DNA of 64,000 nucleotides from Promicromonospora umidemergens (GTDB taxonomy: Bacteria > Actinomycetota > Actinomycetes > Actinomycetales > Cellulomonadaceae), in the NCBI RefSeq assembly GCF_024171995.1, contig NZ_JAMTCT010000015.1:62001-126000 (forward strand), written 5' to 3'. The notes under the pieces were generated by a model. The model was given only the letters and a program-made list of their open reading frames with translations, did no database searches and had not been told where the DNA came from. The translations under genes were made by a program, and so were the position numbers. Of the stretch, positions 16,871-26,690 are shown in pieces (positions within the stretch are counted from its first letter, which is position 1; every line of letters begins with the position of its first letter).

Positions 16871-17506
16871 TCAGACCGGGCGCGCCGCCTCGATCTCCAC
16901 GGACGGCAGGTGCCGGGCCGGCAGCGTCTTCGGACGCCACGGCTCCCGGGTCGCCTCGAACGCGGTGATCTTGTCGGCCTGCTGCAGGGTGAGCCCGATG
17001 TCGTCGAGCCCTTCCATGAGGCGCCACCGCGTGTAGTCGTCGATCTGGAACGGCACGGTGACGTCGTCGGCCGTCGCGGTCTTGGCCTCGAGGTCAACGG
17101 TCACCTCGGTGCCCGGCCTGGTCTCGAGGATCTTCCACAGGATCTCGAGGTCCTCGGGCGAGACGACGCCTGCCACGAGGCCCTGCTTGCCCGAGTTGCC
17201 GCGGAAGATGTCGGCGAATCGGGAGGACAGCACGACCCGGAAGCCGTAGTCCTTGAGCGCCCAGACGGCGTGCTCACGCGAGGAGCCCGTGCCGAAGTCC
17301 GGCCCGGCCACGAGCACGGAGCCCGCCGAGTACGCCTCCTGGTTCAGCACGAACGAGGGGTCGCCCCGCCACGCGGCGAACAGCGCGTCCTCGAACCCGG
17401 TGCGCGTGACCCGCTTGAGGTACACGGCGGGGATGATCTGGTCGGTGTCGACGTTGCTGCGCCGCAGCGGGACGCCGACACCGGTGTGGGTGTGGATCTT
17501 CTCCAT
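16871..17506 (-). CDS. leuD: 3-isopropylmalate dehydratase small subunit
   Basis: 211 aa. Together with LeuC it isomerises 2-isopropylmalate to 3-isopropylmalate in leucine synthesis. The aconitase swivel domain is clear: '[25 protein letters not shown]', '[21 protein letters not shown]' and '[22 protein letters not shown]'. The C-terminal '[22 protein letters not shown]' is typical. It starts 13 bp after the leuC stop and is co-transcribed. Confidence 0.97.
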   Translation of the reverse strand: MEKIHTHTGVGVPLRRSNVDTDQIIPAVYLKRVTRTGFEDALFAAWRGDPSFVLNQEAYSAGSVLVAGPDFGTGSSREHAVWALKDYGFRVVLSSRFADIFRGNSGKQGLVAGVVSPEDLEILWKILETRPGTEVTVDLEAKTATADDVTVPFQIDDYTRWRLMEGLDDIGLTLQQADKITAFEATREPWRPKTLPARHLPSVEIEAARPV

Positions 17507-17519
17507 GGTCGTGCTCCTC

Positions 17520-19076
17520 TCAGCGCAGCGCGGGCTGGCCGGCAGCGGACCCGCTCGGGGCGGACCCGATCGCTACGGGAATGGGCAGGTCGACGACGGA
17601 CTCGCCCAGCGGGGACGCGCCCACGCCGTCGAGCGGCGTGCCGTCGAACGTGGTGATGTCGATGGCGTCCGGCAGGTCCAGGTCACCGACGCTCGACAGG
17701 GTGCCCCGGATCGCCGTCGCCGCGGCGACCAGCGGCGAGACCAGGTGGGTACGTCCGCCCTTGCCCTGGCGGCCCTCGAAGTTACGGTTCGACGTGGAGG
17801 CCGACCGCTCCCCCGGCGCGAGCTGGTCCGGGTTCATGCCCAGACACATCGAGCACCCGGCGTTGCGCCACTCGGCGCCGAACTCCTTGAAGATCACGTC
17901 GAGGCCTTCGGCCTCGGCCTGCAGCCGTACCCGGGCCGAGGACGGGACCACCAGGACCCGCAGGGAGTCAGCCTTCTTGCGGCCCTTGACCACCTTCGCG
18001 ACGGACCGCAGGTCCTCGATGCGCCCGTTGGTGCAGGAGCCGATGAACACCGTGTCGACAGGGATGTCGCGCAGCGGCGTGCCTGCGGTCAGGCCCATGT
18101 ACTCCAGGGCCTTGGCAGCGGTCTCGCGCTCGCCCTCGTCGGCGATGTCCGCCGGGACCGGCACGGAGGCCGACAGCGGCAGGCCCTGGCCCGGGTTGGT
18201 GCCCCAGGTGACGAACGGCTCGAGGTCGGCGGCCTCGAGCACCACCTCGGCGTCGAACCGCGCGTCGTCGTCCGTGCGCAGGGTCCGCCAGTACTCGACG
18301 GCGGCGTCCCAGTCCTCGCCCTCGGGCGCGTGGGGACGGCCCTCGAGGTACTCGAACGTGGTCTCGTCCGGCGCGATCATGCCCGCGCGGGCGCCGGCCT
18401 CGATCGACATGTTGCAGATGGTCATCCGGGCTTCCATGGACAGCGCGCGGATGGCCTCGCCGCGGTACTCGAGCACGTAGCCCTGTCCGCCGCCGGTGCC
18501 GATCTTGGCGATGATCGCCAGGATGATGTCCTTGGACGTCGTGCCTGCGGGCAGCGTCCCGTTGACCGTGATCGCCATGGTCTTGAACGGCGCCAGCGGG
18601 AGCGTCTGGGTGGCGAGCACGTGCTCCACCTCGGACGTGCCGATGCCGAACGCGAGAGCGCCGAACGCGCCGTGCGTGGACGTGTGCGAGTCACCGCACA
18701 CGACGGTGAGACCGGGCATCGTCAGGCCGAGCTGCGGCCCGACCTGGTGCACGATGCCCTGGTCGGCGTCGCCGAGGCTGTGCAGCCGGACGCCGAACTC
18801 CTTGGCGTTGGCGCGCAGCGTGTCGATCTGCGTGCGGCTCGTCAGATCGGCGATCGGCCGGTCGATGTCGAGCGTGGGAGTGTTGTGGTCCTCGGTCGCG
18901 ATAGTGAGGTCGGGTCGCCGCACCTGACGTCCGGCGAGGCGCAGCCCCTCGAACGCCTGAGGGCTCGTGACCTCGTGCACCAGGTGCAGGTCGATGTAGA
19001 GAAGATCGGGTGAGCCGCCCTCGCCTCGACGCACCAGGTGCGCCTCCCAGACCTTCTCCGCCAGCGTGCCGGCCAT
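17520..19076 (-). CDS. leuC: 3-isopropylmalate dehydratase large subunit
   Basis: 518 aa from the ATG of [13 protein letters not shown], which has an AGGGAGG site. It carries the 4Fe-4S cluster: the ligand cysteines are in '[14 protein letters not shown]' and '[13 protein letters not shown]', with '[29 protein letters not shown]' for substrate binding. It is longer than E. coli LeuC by about 50 residues, because of an insert around '[24 protein letters not shown]' and a C-terminal Ala/Gly tail. It is divergent from an IclR regulator with a palindrome between them. Confidence 0.97.
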   Translation of the reverse strand: MAGTLAEKVWEAHLVRRGEGGSPDLLYIDLHLVHEVTSPQAFEGLRLAGRQVRRPDLTIATEDHNTPTLDIDRPIADLTSRTQIDTLRANAKEFGVRLHSLGDADQGIVHQVGPQLGLTMPGLTVVCGDSHTSTHGAFGALAFGIGTSEVEHVLATQTLPLAPFKTMAITVNGTLPAGTTSKDIILAIIAKIGTGGGQGYVLEYRGEAIRALSMEARMTICNMSIEAGARAGMIAPDETTFEYLEGRPHAPEGEDWDAAVEYWRTLRTDDDARFDAEVVLEAADLEPFVTWGTNPGQGLPLSASVPVPADIADEGERETAAKALEYMGLTAGTPLRDIPVDTVFIGSCTNGRIEDLRSVAKVVKGRKKADSLRVLVVPSSARVRLQAEAEGLDVIFKEFGAEWRNAGCSMCLGMNPDQLAPGERSASTSNRNFEGRQGKGGRTHLVSPLVAAATAIRGTLSSVGDLDLPDAIDITTFDGTPLDGVGASPLGESVVDLPIPVAIGSAPSGSAAGQPALR

Positions 19077-19129
19077 TGCGGTTCGCCTCCCTGTAACTAC
19101 CTCTGTCAGAAACAACTTTGGGCTTCGAC

Positions 19130-19156
19130 TTGCAATCTCACGTTCCGAGACGGCAA
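19130..19156. promoter_or_regulatory. Operator-like palindrome between leuC and the IclR gene
   Basis: The halves TTGCAATCTC and GAGACGGCAA are inverted copies at 8 of 10 positions with a 7-bp centre. The site starts 10 bp before the IclR ATG and 54 bp from the leuC ATG, so it could repress both. It matches the arrangement known for NdgR/LtbR/AreB-type leucine regulators. Confidence 0.6.
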
Positions 19157-19165
19157 TATCGCGGT

Positions 19166-19885
19166 ATGGACGATACTAGCGGAGTCGGCGTCTTGGACAA
19201 GGCGGCGTCCGTCCTCGGGGCACTCGAGGCCGGACCGGCCACCCTGGCGCAGCTCGTCTCCTCGACCGGCCTGGCTCGCCCGACGGCGCACCGCCTGGCC
19301 GTGGCACTCGAGCACCACCGGCTCGTGGCCCGTGACATGCAGGGCCGTTTCGTGCTGGGTCCGCGCCTCAACGAGCTGGCCACGGCCGCCGGTGAGGACC
19401 GCCTGCTGGCGGCTGCGAACCCGGTGCTCATCGCGCTGCGCGACCACACGGGCGAGAGCGCGCAGCTCTACCGGCGACAGGGCGACCACCGCGTGTGCGT
19501 CGCCGCCGCCGAGCGCCCGGTGGGCCTGCGCGACTCCATCCCCGTAGGGGCGACGCTCAGCATGAGCGCCGGCTCCGCCGCCCACGTGCTCCTGGCCTGG
19601 GAGGAGCCGGACCGCCTGCACCGCGGCCTGCGTGACGCGACCTTCACGGCCACCATCCTCTCCGGTGTCCGACGCCGGGGCTGGGCCCAGTCGGTCTCAG
19701 AACGTGAGCTCGGCGTGGCCTCGGTCTCCGCGCCGGTGCGCGGGCCGTCGGGCCGGGTCGTGGCCGCCGTCAGCGTGTCCGGTCCGGTGGAGCGCCTCTC
19801 CCGCCAGCCCGGCCGGCTGCACTCGGCCGCCGTCGTCGCGGCGGCGAACAAGCTCACCGAGGTCCTGCACCGGTCCGGCGAGTAG
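19166..19885 (+). CDS. ndgR: IclR-family regulator of leuCD (NdgR/LtbR-like)
   Basis: 239 aa. The N-terminal winged helix '[42 protein letters not shown]' is followed by an IclR effector domain ('[40 protein letters not shown]', '[22 protein letters not shown]'). Actinobacterial orthologues (NdgR in Streptomyces, LtbR in Corynebacterium) sit divergent from leuCD and repress it. The location and length fit. The name follows that synteny rather than a full comparison. Confidence 0.88.
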   Translation: MDDTSGVGVLDKAASVLGALEAGPATLAQLVSSTGLARPTAHRLAVALEHHRLVARDMQGRFVLGPRLNELATAAGEDRLLAAANPVLIALRDHTGESAQLYRRQGDHRVCVAAAERPVGLRDSIPVGATLSMSAGSAAHVLLAWEEPDRLHRGLRDATFTATILSGVRRRGWAQSVSERELGVASVSAPVRGPSGRVVAAVSVSGPVERLSRQPGRLHSAAVVAAANKLTEVLHRSGE

Positions 19886-20046
19886 CCGACCGGAGCGGTG
19901 CCCACGAGGTGCACGGCTCGTGAGCGGTCTGTAAGCGTCGGTTCGCCACGCCGGGCCTGGTGATTCCCCTGGTCGGGGTGATATCAGTAGTCTCGTCCGA
20001 GACGTGTGCACACCAGGGGCGCACGCGGCAACGTCGGAGGAACCTG

Positions 20047-20229
20047 ATGCCGCCCAAGGTGAAGCTCATACTCATCTGGCTCGTCGTGATCTTCCTGCTG
20101 TACTCGGTGGTCAACGACCCGGAAGGCTCTGCCAACGTCGTGCGCGCCCTCTGGGACGTCATCTGGGGAGCGATCACGAACATCGGTGTGTTCTTCGAGG
20201 AGCTCTTCACCGGGTCCATCGGCCGCTGA
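20047..20229 (+). CDS. Small single-pass membrane protein (60 aa)
   Basis: The start has a GGAGG site 5 bp upstream. A single hydrophobic helix at residues about 6-20 ('LILIWLVVIFLLYSVV') is followed by an amphipathic helical region. The C-terminus is short. It is followed 92 bp later by the bPH membrane protein. No family name is certain; a partner or regulator role for the neighbouring membrane protein is inference. Confidence 0.75.
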   Translation: MPPKVKLILIWLVVIFLLYSVVNDPEGSANVVRALWDVIWGAITNIGVFFEELFTGSIGR

Positions 20230-20321
20230 CCCCGTAGGGTCGGCAGCGAGGCCGACCTTCTGACCGGGCCATCGGTTCGAACCGACGCACCGCAACCGAC
20301 CACACCTCCGGGGAGACCCGC

Positions 20322-21206
20322 ATGAGCGCTACAGCGGACTTCGTCGTCCCCAACCGCGCCCTGCAGCGGTACATCCTGGCGAACGAGAAGATCATCATCG
20401 CCACGCACCGCCACTGGGGCATGCTGTGGGAGCCGATCCTCACTGCGGCGGCCGCCTTCGTGCTGGCCATGGCTCTGCTCGTCGCCGTAGACGCCAACGT
20501 CCGGAACGACATGGGCTGGGTATGGCTGCCGTTCGCCGTCCTGGGCGGGCGCCTGCTGTACAAGTGGCTGGAGTGGCGGGCCCGGTGGTTCGTCATGACC
20601 GACCGCCGGCTGCTGCTGCTCGACGGTTTCCTGGTCCACCGGGTGGCGATGATGCCGTCGGAGAAGGTGACCGACCTCGGGTACGAGCGCACGCCGCTGG
20701 GCCAGCTGCTCGGCTACGGCACCTTCCTCTTCGAGACCGCCGGACAGGACCAGGCCCTCGACCGGGTCACCTGGGTACCCCGGCCGGACTCCCGGTACCG
20801 GCTCATCATCGCGTCGCTCTTCCACCCGGACGCCGCTGACGCCGAAGCGGCCGCGCAGGCCAACCCGGACATCCGGCCGGAGGCGAGCCTGTCGGCGGAC
20901 GCATCCTCCGCACTCTCGCCGCCCTCGCTCATGCCGCGGATAGGGCGGCGCAGCAACCCGCCGACGCAGCGCATCGAGCTACCGACCGCCCGGAGCGGTG
21001 CCGACCCGGACAGCATGGCCGAGGAGAGCACGGCCAAGGACACGACGATCCCCGCGAGCACCGACCCCACCGGGGTCACCTGGTCGGGGACGGGCAGCGG
21101 CACGCACGACGAGCACGTGCCCGGCGGACCCACCGCCGACCCGAACGCCTCGGAGGTGCGGCCCGAGCCGTTCATCGAGGGCGGCAAGGACCCGAAGATC
21201 CGCTGA
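20322..21206 (+). CDS. Membrane protein with a bacterial PH (bPH2-like) domain
   Basis: 294 aa. Two transmembrane helices at residues about 38-57 and 66-80 ('ILTAAAAFVLAMALLVAVDA', 'WVWLPFAVLGGRLLYKWLEW') precede a PH fold: 'RWFVMTDRRLLLLDGFLVHRVAMMPSEKVTDLGYERTPLGQLLGYGTFLFETAGQDQAL'. The last 110 residues are Ser/Thr/Pro-rich, low complexity and probably disordered. These YdbT-like proteins are poorly characterised. The gene is followed by a strong terminator. Confidence 0.85.
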   Translation: MSATADFVVPNRALQRYILANEKIIIATHRHWGMLWEPILTAAAAFVLAMALLVAVDANVRNDMGWVWLPFAVLGGRLLYKWLEWRARWFVMTDRRLLLLDGFLVHRVAMMPSEKVTDLGYERTPLGQLLGYGTFLFETAGQDQALDRVTWVPRPDSRYRLIIASLFHPDAADAEAAAQANPDIRPEASLSADASSALSPPSLMPRIGRRSNPPTQRIELPTARSGADPDSMAEESTAKDTTIPASTDPTGVTWSGTGSGTHDEHVPGGPTADPNASEVRPEPFIEGGKDPKIR

Positions 21207-21240
21207 GCGGGGCCAGGGACCCGATACGGCCCGAGACGGC

Positions 21241-21272
21241 GAAAGGCCCGGTCCGCGTGGACCGGGCCTTTC
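21241..21272 (+). terminator. Rho-independent terminator
   Basis: A 14-bp perfect stem (GAAAGGCCCGGTCC and its complement) with a GCGT loop and TTTC at the end of the stem, 34 bp after the bPH gene stop. Confidence 0.9.
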
Positions 21273-21277
21273 TGCTG

Positions 21278-21350
21278 TACCCCCAGTGGGATTTGAACCC
21301 GCGCTACCGCCGTGAGAGGGCGGCGTCCTAGGCCGCTAGACGATGGGGGC
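21278..21350 (-). tRNA. tRNA-Glu (CUC), copy 1, with a T-stem mismatch
   Basis: 73 nt. The anticodon loop CTCTCAC gives CUC for Glu, and the acceptor stem is GCCCCCA with TGGGGGT. Compared with copy 2, position 64 is A instead of G, so the T-stem has a C50-A64 mismatch. The D-arm and anticodon stem are identical. It may be less stable. Confidence 0.93.
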
Positions 21351-21387
21351 CCGAACGGATCCGCCGACCGAAGCCGGTGGACCTGCG

Positions 21388-21460
21388 TACCCCCAGCGGG
21401 ATTTGAACCCGCGTTACCGCCGTGAGAGGGCGGCGTCCTAGGCCGCTAGACGATGGGGGC
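21388..21460 (-). tRNA. tRNA-Glu (CUC), copy 2
   Basis: 73 nt. The same acceptor, D- and anticodon arms as copy 1, with a fully paired T-stem (GCGGG/CCCGC). It is separated from copy 1 by 37 bp, so the pair is a tandem duplication, probably on one transcript. Confidence 0.95.
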
Positions 21461-21550
21461 CTGAACTGCCGGTCAAGGACCGGTTGTCGGTGAGAACCGT
21501 AGCGCACCAGGTCGCCGATCTGCATCGACTGCGGTGCGCTGCGCTCTGCG

Positions 21551-21622
21551 CTGGGGTACCAGGACTCGAACCTAGACTAAGTGAACCAGAATCACTCGTG
21601 CTGCCAATTACACCATACCCCA
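21551..21622 (-). tRNA. tRNA-Gln (CUG)
   Basis: 72 nt. The anticodon loop TTCTGGT gives CUG. The acceptor TGGGGTA pairs with TACCCCA, the discriminator base is G, and the T-loop is TTCGAGT. It lies upstream of the two tRNA-Glu genes on the same strand and the three probably form a cluster. Confidence 0.95.
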
Positions 21623-21806
21623 TGGGGGTAATAACCGTCTGGATACACCTGTTTCCGACAGGCTTTCCGTGGAGGCCTTACCGCTGGAGAACACTACCTG
21701 ACCTCGGACGGTGGTCAAAACGGAAAGAGCGTGCTGTCCGTCACGCAGGGGCGATCGGGCTGGTGAGGCGGCTCGGAACGGCACGAGACGGCGCCGAGAA
21801 CGCCCT

Positions 21807-22589
21807 CTACCTGGTGCTGTAGCCGAGGGCCGCCGGGAGGTCCGCCAGCGTCTCGATCACCACGACCCCCGCTGCCCGCAGCGTGACCGGGTCCTGCGGG
21901 TCCCGCAGGACGCCGTCAGACAGCCCAGGACAGCCGTGGTAGCCCGGACCCCGCCGGTGACCCGGCCGGTCCAGCCAGACGCCCGTCAGGCCCGCCCCGT
22001 GGGCCGCCAGCGCGTCCACCGTGGGCTCGTCGCCCACGTACGCCGTCCGGGCCGGCTCCGTACCGAGCAGCCGCGCGCCCTCGAGGAACACCCGGGGGTC
22101 GGGCTTGCCGAAGCCGAGCGTGTCGACGCCGACCAGCACGGGCAGGTCATGGAGCCCGGCCAGCTTCAGCTTGCGCTCCTGCAGCTCCGCCGCGGCGTTC
22201 GTCACCACGCCGACCCGGATCCCCGCCGAGACGACCGCGTGGACGGCGGCCAGGGCGTCCGCGTGCGCCGTCCACGACTTCTCGAAGGTGCCCCAGAACA
22301 GCGCGTCCCAGGCCACGAAGGACGACTTCGTGACGGGCGCCCCGCCGAACGTCTCGTGCAGCAGCACCGCCCGGAGCCGGCGCTGCGTCACGTGGTCCAG
22401 CTCGCCGCTCGTGTAGCGGTGGTAATAGCCGCCCGGGTCCGTGCGCCAGTGCGACAGGATCTCCGGTTCCCGCTCGGGCGGGACGTGCGGCAGGTACGCC
22501 GACCGCACCGCAGCCAGCGCCAGCGCGAAGGCCCCCTTGGTGTCGACGAGGGTGTCGTCGACGTCGAACAGGATGCCGTCCGTCGTCAT
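21807..22589 (-). CDS. HAD-superfamily phosphatase
   Basis: 260 aa from the ATG of MTTDGILFDVDDTLV. HAD motif I is 'LFDVDDTLVDT', motif II 'GVVTNA', motif III Lys in 'FGKPDPRVFLEGARLLG' and motif IV 'AYVGDEPTVDALAAHGAGLTGVWLDR'. An alpha-helical cap lies between motifs I and II. The start overlaps the CPBP gene stop by 4 bp (ATGA). The substrate cannot be read; phosphoglycolate-like or nucleotide phosphates are usual. Confidence 0.9.
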   Translation of the reverse strand: MTTDGILFDVDDTLVDTKGAFALALAAVRSAYLPHVPPEREPEILSHWRTDPGGYYHRYTSGELDHVTQRRLRAVLLHETFGGAPVTKSSFVAWDALFWGTFEKSWTAHADALAAVHAVVSAGIRVGVVTNAAAELQERKLKLAGLHDLPVLVGVDTLGFGKPDPRVFLEGARLLGTEPARTAYVGDEPTVDALAAHGAGLTGVWLDRPGHRRGPGYHGCPGLSDGVLRDPQDPVTLRAAGVVVIETLADLPAALGYSTR

Positions 22590-23638
22590 GCCCTCACCAG
22601 GGGACCCACCGCCGCCGCCGTGGGCTCGGGCACCACCAGGGCCGGCCGCCGCCGTCGGGCCCACCACAGCAGCACGGCGGCCGTGATGACCGTGCCCGCG
22701 ATGCTGACAGCACCCTCGGCGGGCGCCACCTCGGTGATCAGGAGCGAATCATCGAGGCCGTCGTAGGCGATGGCGAGGCCGAACGCCAGCAGGTTGTTCG
22801 CCACGTGCATCGCGACGGCGATCTCCAGCCCGCCGGTCCGCCAGACGAGAAGGCTCGCGATCAGGCCGAACACCAGGCGGTCGCCGAACAGCCACGGGCT
22901 CTGCGTGCCGTGCGCGAGCGCGAACAGGAGCGCCGTCACGAGCGCGGGCACGATGATCGCGAGCCACCGCCACCGGAGCATGCTGCCGATCCACTGCGAG
23001 AGCCAGCCGCGGAAGAAGTACTCCTCCCCGGCCGCCTGCAGCGGTGTGGTGAGCACGATCACGGCGGCGAGCCCCAGCCAGCCGGACGCCGGGGTGAGCG
23101 GCCACCAGCCGGACTCCTCAGTGCCCGGGTCGGCCCCCGAACCTGCATCCGGGCCGGCCGACCCCGTGCCGGCGTCGGCCGTGAGCCCCAGCTGGGTCAG
23201 GAGGAGGTCACCGGCGAAGGTGAGCGGCACCAGGAGGAGCAGCGCCACCCCGATCCCGCCGAGCAGCAGTCGCCAGCGCACCCGCCCCAGGACGGACGAG
23301 ACCAGCCCCGCACGCCGGGCCTGCGCCCACGTCGCCACCAGGGCGAGGGGGATGCCGAGCGCGAGGCTGAGGTTGGTCACGAGCAGACCCGCCGGCGAGA
23401 CGAACCACGCGTCGCTGAGCGACGACGGTTCCGGCAGCTGCACGCCCACCGCCTGGCCGACGAGGAAGACGACCACGTACAGCAGCATCACCCCGACCAG
23501 GAGGACCACACAGGCCACGACCGCGGCCAGCCCGAGCAGCGGCCGCCACCACCTGTGGCGCGGCCCACGCAGGGCCTGTGGATACTCGCGCGTCGTGTGG
23601 AGCATCTCTGCTGTGGACATCGCGGCGTCAGGCGTCAT
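22586..23638 (-). CDS. CPBP-family intramembrane protease
   Basis: About 350 aa with seven or eight hydrophobic helices. The CPBP/Abi catalytic motifs are present: 'AAGEEYFFRGWL' (EExxxR), then 'LFALAHGT' with its His, and 'VAMHVANNLLAF'. Members process prenylated or membrane proteins, or provide self-immunity to bacteriocins. A Gly/Ala/Asp-rich loop near residue 170 is poorly conserved. The start is uncertain: ATG at 23638 or GTG at 23650. It is coupled by ATGA to the HAD gene. Confidence 0.88.
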   Translation of the reverse strand: MTPDAAMSTAEMLHTTREYPQALRGPRHRWWRPLLGLAAVVACVVLLVGVMLLYVVVFLVGQAVGVQLPEPSSLSDAWFVSPAGLLVTNLSLALGIPLALVATWAQARRAGLVSSVLGRVRWRLLLGGIGVALLLLVPLTFAGDLLLTQLGLTADAGTGSAGPDAGSGADPGTEESGWWPLTPASGWLGLAAVIVLTTPLQAAGEEYFFRGWLSQWIGSMLRWRWLAIIVPALVTALLFALAHGTQSPWLFGDRLVFGLIASLLVWRTGGLEIAVAMHVANNLLAFGLAIAYDGLDDSLLITEVAPAEGAVSIAGTVITAAVLLWWARRRRPALVVPEPTAAAVGPLVRA

Positions 23639-23761
23639 GGCGTCGGTCACCCGAGCACGGTAGACCAGAACCCCGGACGAGGGTGAAATACCGCCCGTGT
23701 CCCGCACGAACCGGAGCGCCGCCGGCCAGGGCCGACGGCGCTCCGGTGCACTGCCGGCGGA

Positions 23762-25258
23762 TCACTCCGCCCCGGCAGGCACCTCTTCCGACGTCCGGGC
23801 GGCGGTCTCGGTCAGGCGGGCCAGCGCCGCGTCGATGCGCGTGAGCGTGCGCTCGCGGCCGAGCACCTCGAGCGACTCGAACAGCGGCAGGCCGATCCGG
23901 CGGCCGGTCACGGCGACGCGGACAGGGGCCTGGGCCTTGCCGAGCTTCATGCCGTGCGCCTCACCCACCGCGGTGACGGTGTCCTTGAGCACCTCGGCCG
24001 TCCAGCCGGCGAGCGCCGGGTCGGCCAGGGCCGTACGCACGTCGGCGAGGAGCTCGGCGGCACCGGCCTTCATCGCCTTGTTCCAGGAGTCCTCGTCGAG
24101 GACCGGGGCGTCGAGGAACAGGAAGTCGACGTTGCTCGTGATCTCGGACAGCAGGGCCACCCGGGAGTGGGCGAGCGGCGCGACGGCGTCGAACACCTCG
24201 CTGTCGAACTGCTCCTCGGTCCACGGCGCGTACGGGGCGTGCAGCCACGGGCCGCAGGCCGTCGTGAACTCGGGGACGCTCAGGGCCCGGATGTACTCGC
24301 CGTTGAAGGCGGTGAGCTTCTTGATGTCGAAGAACGCCGACGAGGAGTTGATGTCCTCGACGCGGAACCGGCGCACGAGCTCGTCGAACGGGAGGATCTC
24401 CTCGTCGTTGCCCGGTGCCCAGCCCAGCAGCATCAGGTAGTTGACCATGGCGTCGGGCAGCACGCCCTCGGCCAGGTAGTCCTCCAGCGCCACCTTGTCG
24501 CGGCGCTTGGAGAGCTTCTGCCGCTTCTCGTTGACGATCACGGGCATGTGCGCCCACTGCGGCGGGGTCTGCCCGAGGGCCTCCCACAGCAGCTGCTGCT
24601 TCGGCGTGTTGGGCAGGTGCTCCTCGGCACGCATGACGAGGGTGATGTGCTCGTCGATGTCATCCACGACGTTGGCCAGCAGGAAGACCGGCGAGCCGTT
24701 GCCGCGCGCGATGACGAAGTCCTCGAGGTTCTTGTTCGGGAACGTCGGGTTGCCGCGGATCAGGTCGACGACCCGCGTCTCGCCGTCGTCGGGCGTGCGG
24801 AACCGCAGGGCGCGGCCCTCTGCGTACTCCAGGCCCCGGTCGCGGCAGAAGCCGTCGTAGCCGGTCTGCTGGTTGCCGGTGCGCGCGAGGACGGCGTCGC
24901 GGGTGCAGTCGCAGTAGTACGCCTTGCCCTCGGCGAACAGGCGCTGGGCGGCCTCCTTCTGGATGCCGGCGTTCTCCGACTGGAAGTACGGCCCCTCGAA
25001 CGCCGGGTCGTCCTTGGTGATGCCGAGGGCCTCCATGGCCGACAGGATCCCGTCCACCCACTCGGGCTGGTTCCGCGAGGTGTCCGTGTCCTCGATGCGC
25101 AGCACGAACGTGCCGGCCTGCTGCTTCGCCACCGCCCAGTTGAACAGCGCGGAGCGGGCGCCGCCCACGTGGAACATGCCGGTCGGGGAGGGCGCGAAGC
25201 GGACCCGCACGGCCGCATCGGCTGCCGGGTCGGTCGAGGTGTCGGTTGCTGAAGTCAC
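23762..25258 (-). CDS. gltX: Glutamyl-tRNA synthetase
   Basis: 498 aa with a GTG start. It charges tRNA-Glu. The class I 'HIGH' region is '[21 protein letters not shown]', and the KMSKS-like loop is '[18 protein letters not shown]'. The zinc region is reduced, as in many actinobacterial GltX. The C-terminal anticodon-binding domain includes '[24 protein letters not shown]'. It lies 2.3 kb from the tRNA-Glu pair, on the same strand. Confidence 0.97.
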   Translation of the reverse strand: MTSATDTSTDPAADAAVRVRFAPSPTGMFHVGGARSALFNWAVAKQQAGTFVLRIEDTDTSRNQPEWVDGILSAMEALGITKDDPAFEGPYFQSENAGIQKEAAQRLFAEGKAYYCDCTRDAVLARTGNQQTGYDGFCRDRGLEYAEGRALRFRTPDDGETRVVDLIRGNPTFPNKNLEDFVIARGNGSPVFLLANVVDDIDEHITLVMRAEEHLPNTPKQQLLWEALGQTPPQWAHMPVIVNEKRQKLSKRRDKVALEDYLAEGVLPDAMVNYLMLLGWAPGNDEEILPFDELVRRFRVEDINSSSAFFDIKKLTAFNGEYIRALSVPEFTTACGPWLHAPYAPWTEEQFDSEVFDAVAPLAHSRVALLSEITSNVDFLFLDAPVLDEDSWNKAMKAGAAELLADVRTALADPALAGWTAEVLKDTVTAVGEAHGMKLGKAQAPVRVAVTGRRIGLPLFESLEVLGRERTLTRIDAALARLTETAARTSEEVPAGAE

Positions 25259-25277
25259 GAGCCCAAGCGTAGGCGCT

Positions 25278-25874
25278 TCACGTACCTGCGAGCCGGGACC
25301 GGCACCCCGCCCGTCCTCGGTCGCGGGCCAGGGCCACCGGCTCGGTCAGGTCGGGGTTCGGCAGCGCGTCGAGCGCCCACCAGCGCACGTCGAGCGACTC
25401 GTCCGAGACGACCGGCTCCGCACCGGCGTCCGCCACCGCGACGAACCGCACGTCCAGGTGGTGCACCGGGCGAGCCGCGTCACCGGTGCCGGGCCGGCAG
25501 AACGGCACCACGTGCTCGTCCAGGTGCACCGGCACCGGATCGACCGCCAGCGGCAGCCCTGACTCCTCGCGCGCCTCCCGTTCGGCGGCGCCGGCCAGGG
25601 TCGTGTCCCCGGCCTCCAGGTGCCCGCCGAGCTGGAACCACAGCTTCGCCTTGCCGTGCAGAGTGAGCAGCACGCTGGCGCCGTCGTGCGAGAGCACGAT
25701 GGTCGACGCCGTCAGGTGGTCCGGTACGGAGCCGCGGAACACACCGTCACGGTGCGCCTCGAGGTGCCGCACGTACCGGGCCCTGAGCAGCTCCTGCCCC
25801 GGCGTCGGCCCGGTCCAGGAGCGCAGCACCCTGAGCGCGTCGCCGTGCAGCGACGCGCCGTCGACCGCCGGCAC
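25278..25874 (-). CDS. Nudix hydrolase
   Basis: 198 aa from a GTG one base after the stop of the upstream FAH gene. The Nudix box is '[25 protein letters not shown]'-like: the REAREESG core is intact, but the first acidic residue is Asp and there is one extra residue before RE. It hydrolyses nucleoside diphosphates linked to another moiety. The substrate is unknown. It is translationally close to the FAH-family gene. Confidence 0.8.
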   Translation of the reverse strand: MPAVDGASLHGDALRVLRSWTGPTPGQELLRARYVRHLEAHRDGVFRGSVPDHLTASTIVLSHDGASVLLTLHGKAKLWFQLGGHLEAGDTTLAGAAEREAREESGLPLAVDPVPVHLDEHVVPFCRPGTGDAARPVHHLDVRFVAVADAGAEPVVSDESLDVRWWALDALPNPDLTEPVALARDRGRAGCRSRLAGT

Positions 25875-25875
25875 G

Positions 25876-26655
25876 TCAGCGGCGCACGATCGGGTTGGCC
25901 AGGACGCCCAGGCCCTCGACCTCGCACTCGACGCGGTCACCGTGGTCGATCCTGCCGACGCCGGCGGGCGTCCCGGTGAGGATCACGTCGCCCGGCAGCA
26001 GCGTCATCGCCTCGGAGATGTACGACACGAGGAACGGCACGTCGAACACCATGTCGCGGGTCCGGCCGTCCTGGCGCGGCTCGCCGTTGACGCGCGAGCG
26101 CACGCCGACGTCCTCCGGGTTGAGGTCGGTGTCGATCCACGGGCCCAGCGGGCACGAGGTGTCGAAGCCCTTGGCGCGGGCCCACTGCCCGTCGGTGCGC
26201 TGGGCGTCGCGGGCCGTCACGTCGTTCGCGACCGTGTAGCCGAGGATGTACGACGACGCGTTCCGCGGCGTGACGTCCTTGCACACCTTCGAGATCACGA
26301 CGGCCAGCTCGGCCTCGTACGAGACCTCCTGCGTGAAGTCCGGCAGCACGACCGGGTCGTCGGGGCCGACCACCGACGTGTTCGGCTTGAAGAACAGCAG
26401 GGGGCTGGCCGGGACCTCGCCGCCCATCTCCTTGGCGTGGTCGACGTAGTTCTTGCCCACGCACACCACCTTGGAGCGGGGGATCACCGGGGCGAGCAGC
26501 CGGACGCCGTCGCCCAGCTCTACGCGCTCGCCGGTCGGCATGGCCGGCATGTACAGGGGGTCGCCGCCAAGGACGGCGAGGAAGGTCCTGTCGCCCTCCT
26601 GCTGCACGAGAGCGAAGCGGGGATCGTTTCCGGTGGTGAATCTAGCGATGCGCAC
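25876..26655 (-). CDS. Fumarylacetoacetate hydrolase (FAH) family protein
   Basis: 259 aa with a GTG start. The FAH fold is seen in 'KVVCVGKNYVDHAKEMG', 'PLLFFKPNTSVVGPDDPVVLP', the metal ligands in 'VSYEAELAVVISK' and 'GYTVANDVTARDAQ', and 'GDVILTGTPAGVG' near the C-terminus. Family members hydrolyse or decarboxylate 2-oxo acids, as in aromatic degradation. No pathway neighbours are evident, so a specific substrate cannot be named. Confidence 0.9.
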   Translation of the reverse strand: MRIARFTTGNDPRFALVQQEGDRTFLAVLGGDPLYMPAMPTGERVELGDGVRLLAPVIPRSKVVCVGKNYVDHAKEMGGEVPASPLLFFKPNTSVVGPDDPVVLPDFTQEVSYEAELAVVISKVCKDVTPRNASSYILGYTVANDVTARDAQRTDGQWARAKGFDTSCPLGPWIDTDLNPEDVGVRSRVNGEPRQDGRTRDMVFDVPFLVSYISEAMTLLPGDVILTGTPAGVGRIDHGDRVECEVEGLGVLANPIVRR

Positions 26656-26690
26656 GTGCCCCAATCTACGTCCACGTCGGTCGTGGGGCG

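Noticed and set aside
21623-21806. A fourth tRNA after the tRNA-Gln gene
   Set aside because: No cloverleaf with paired arms can be drawn in this 184-bp stretch.
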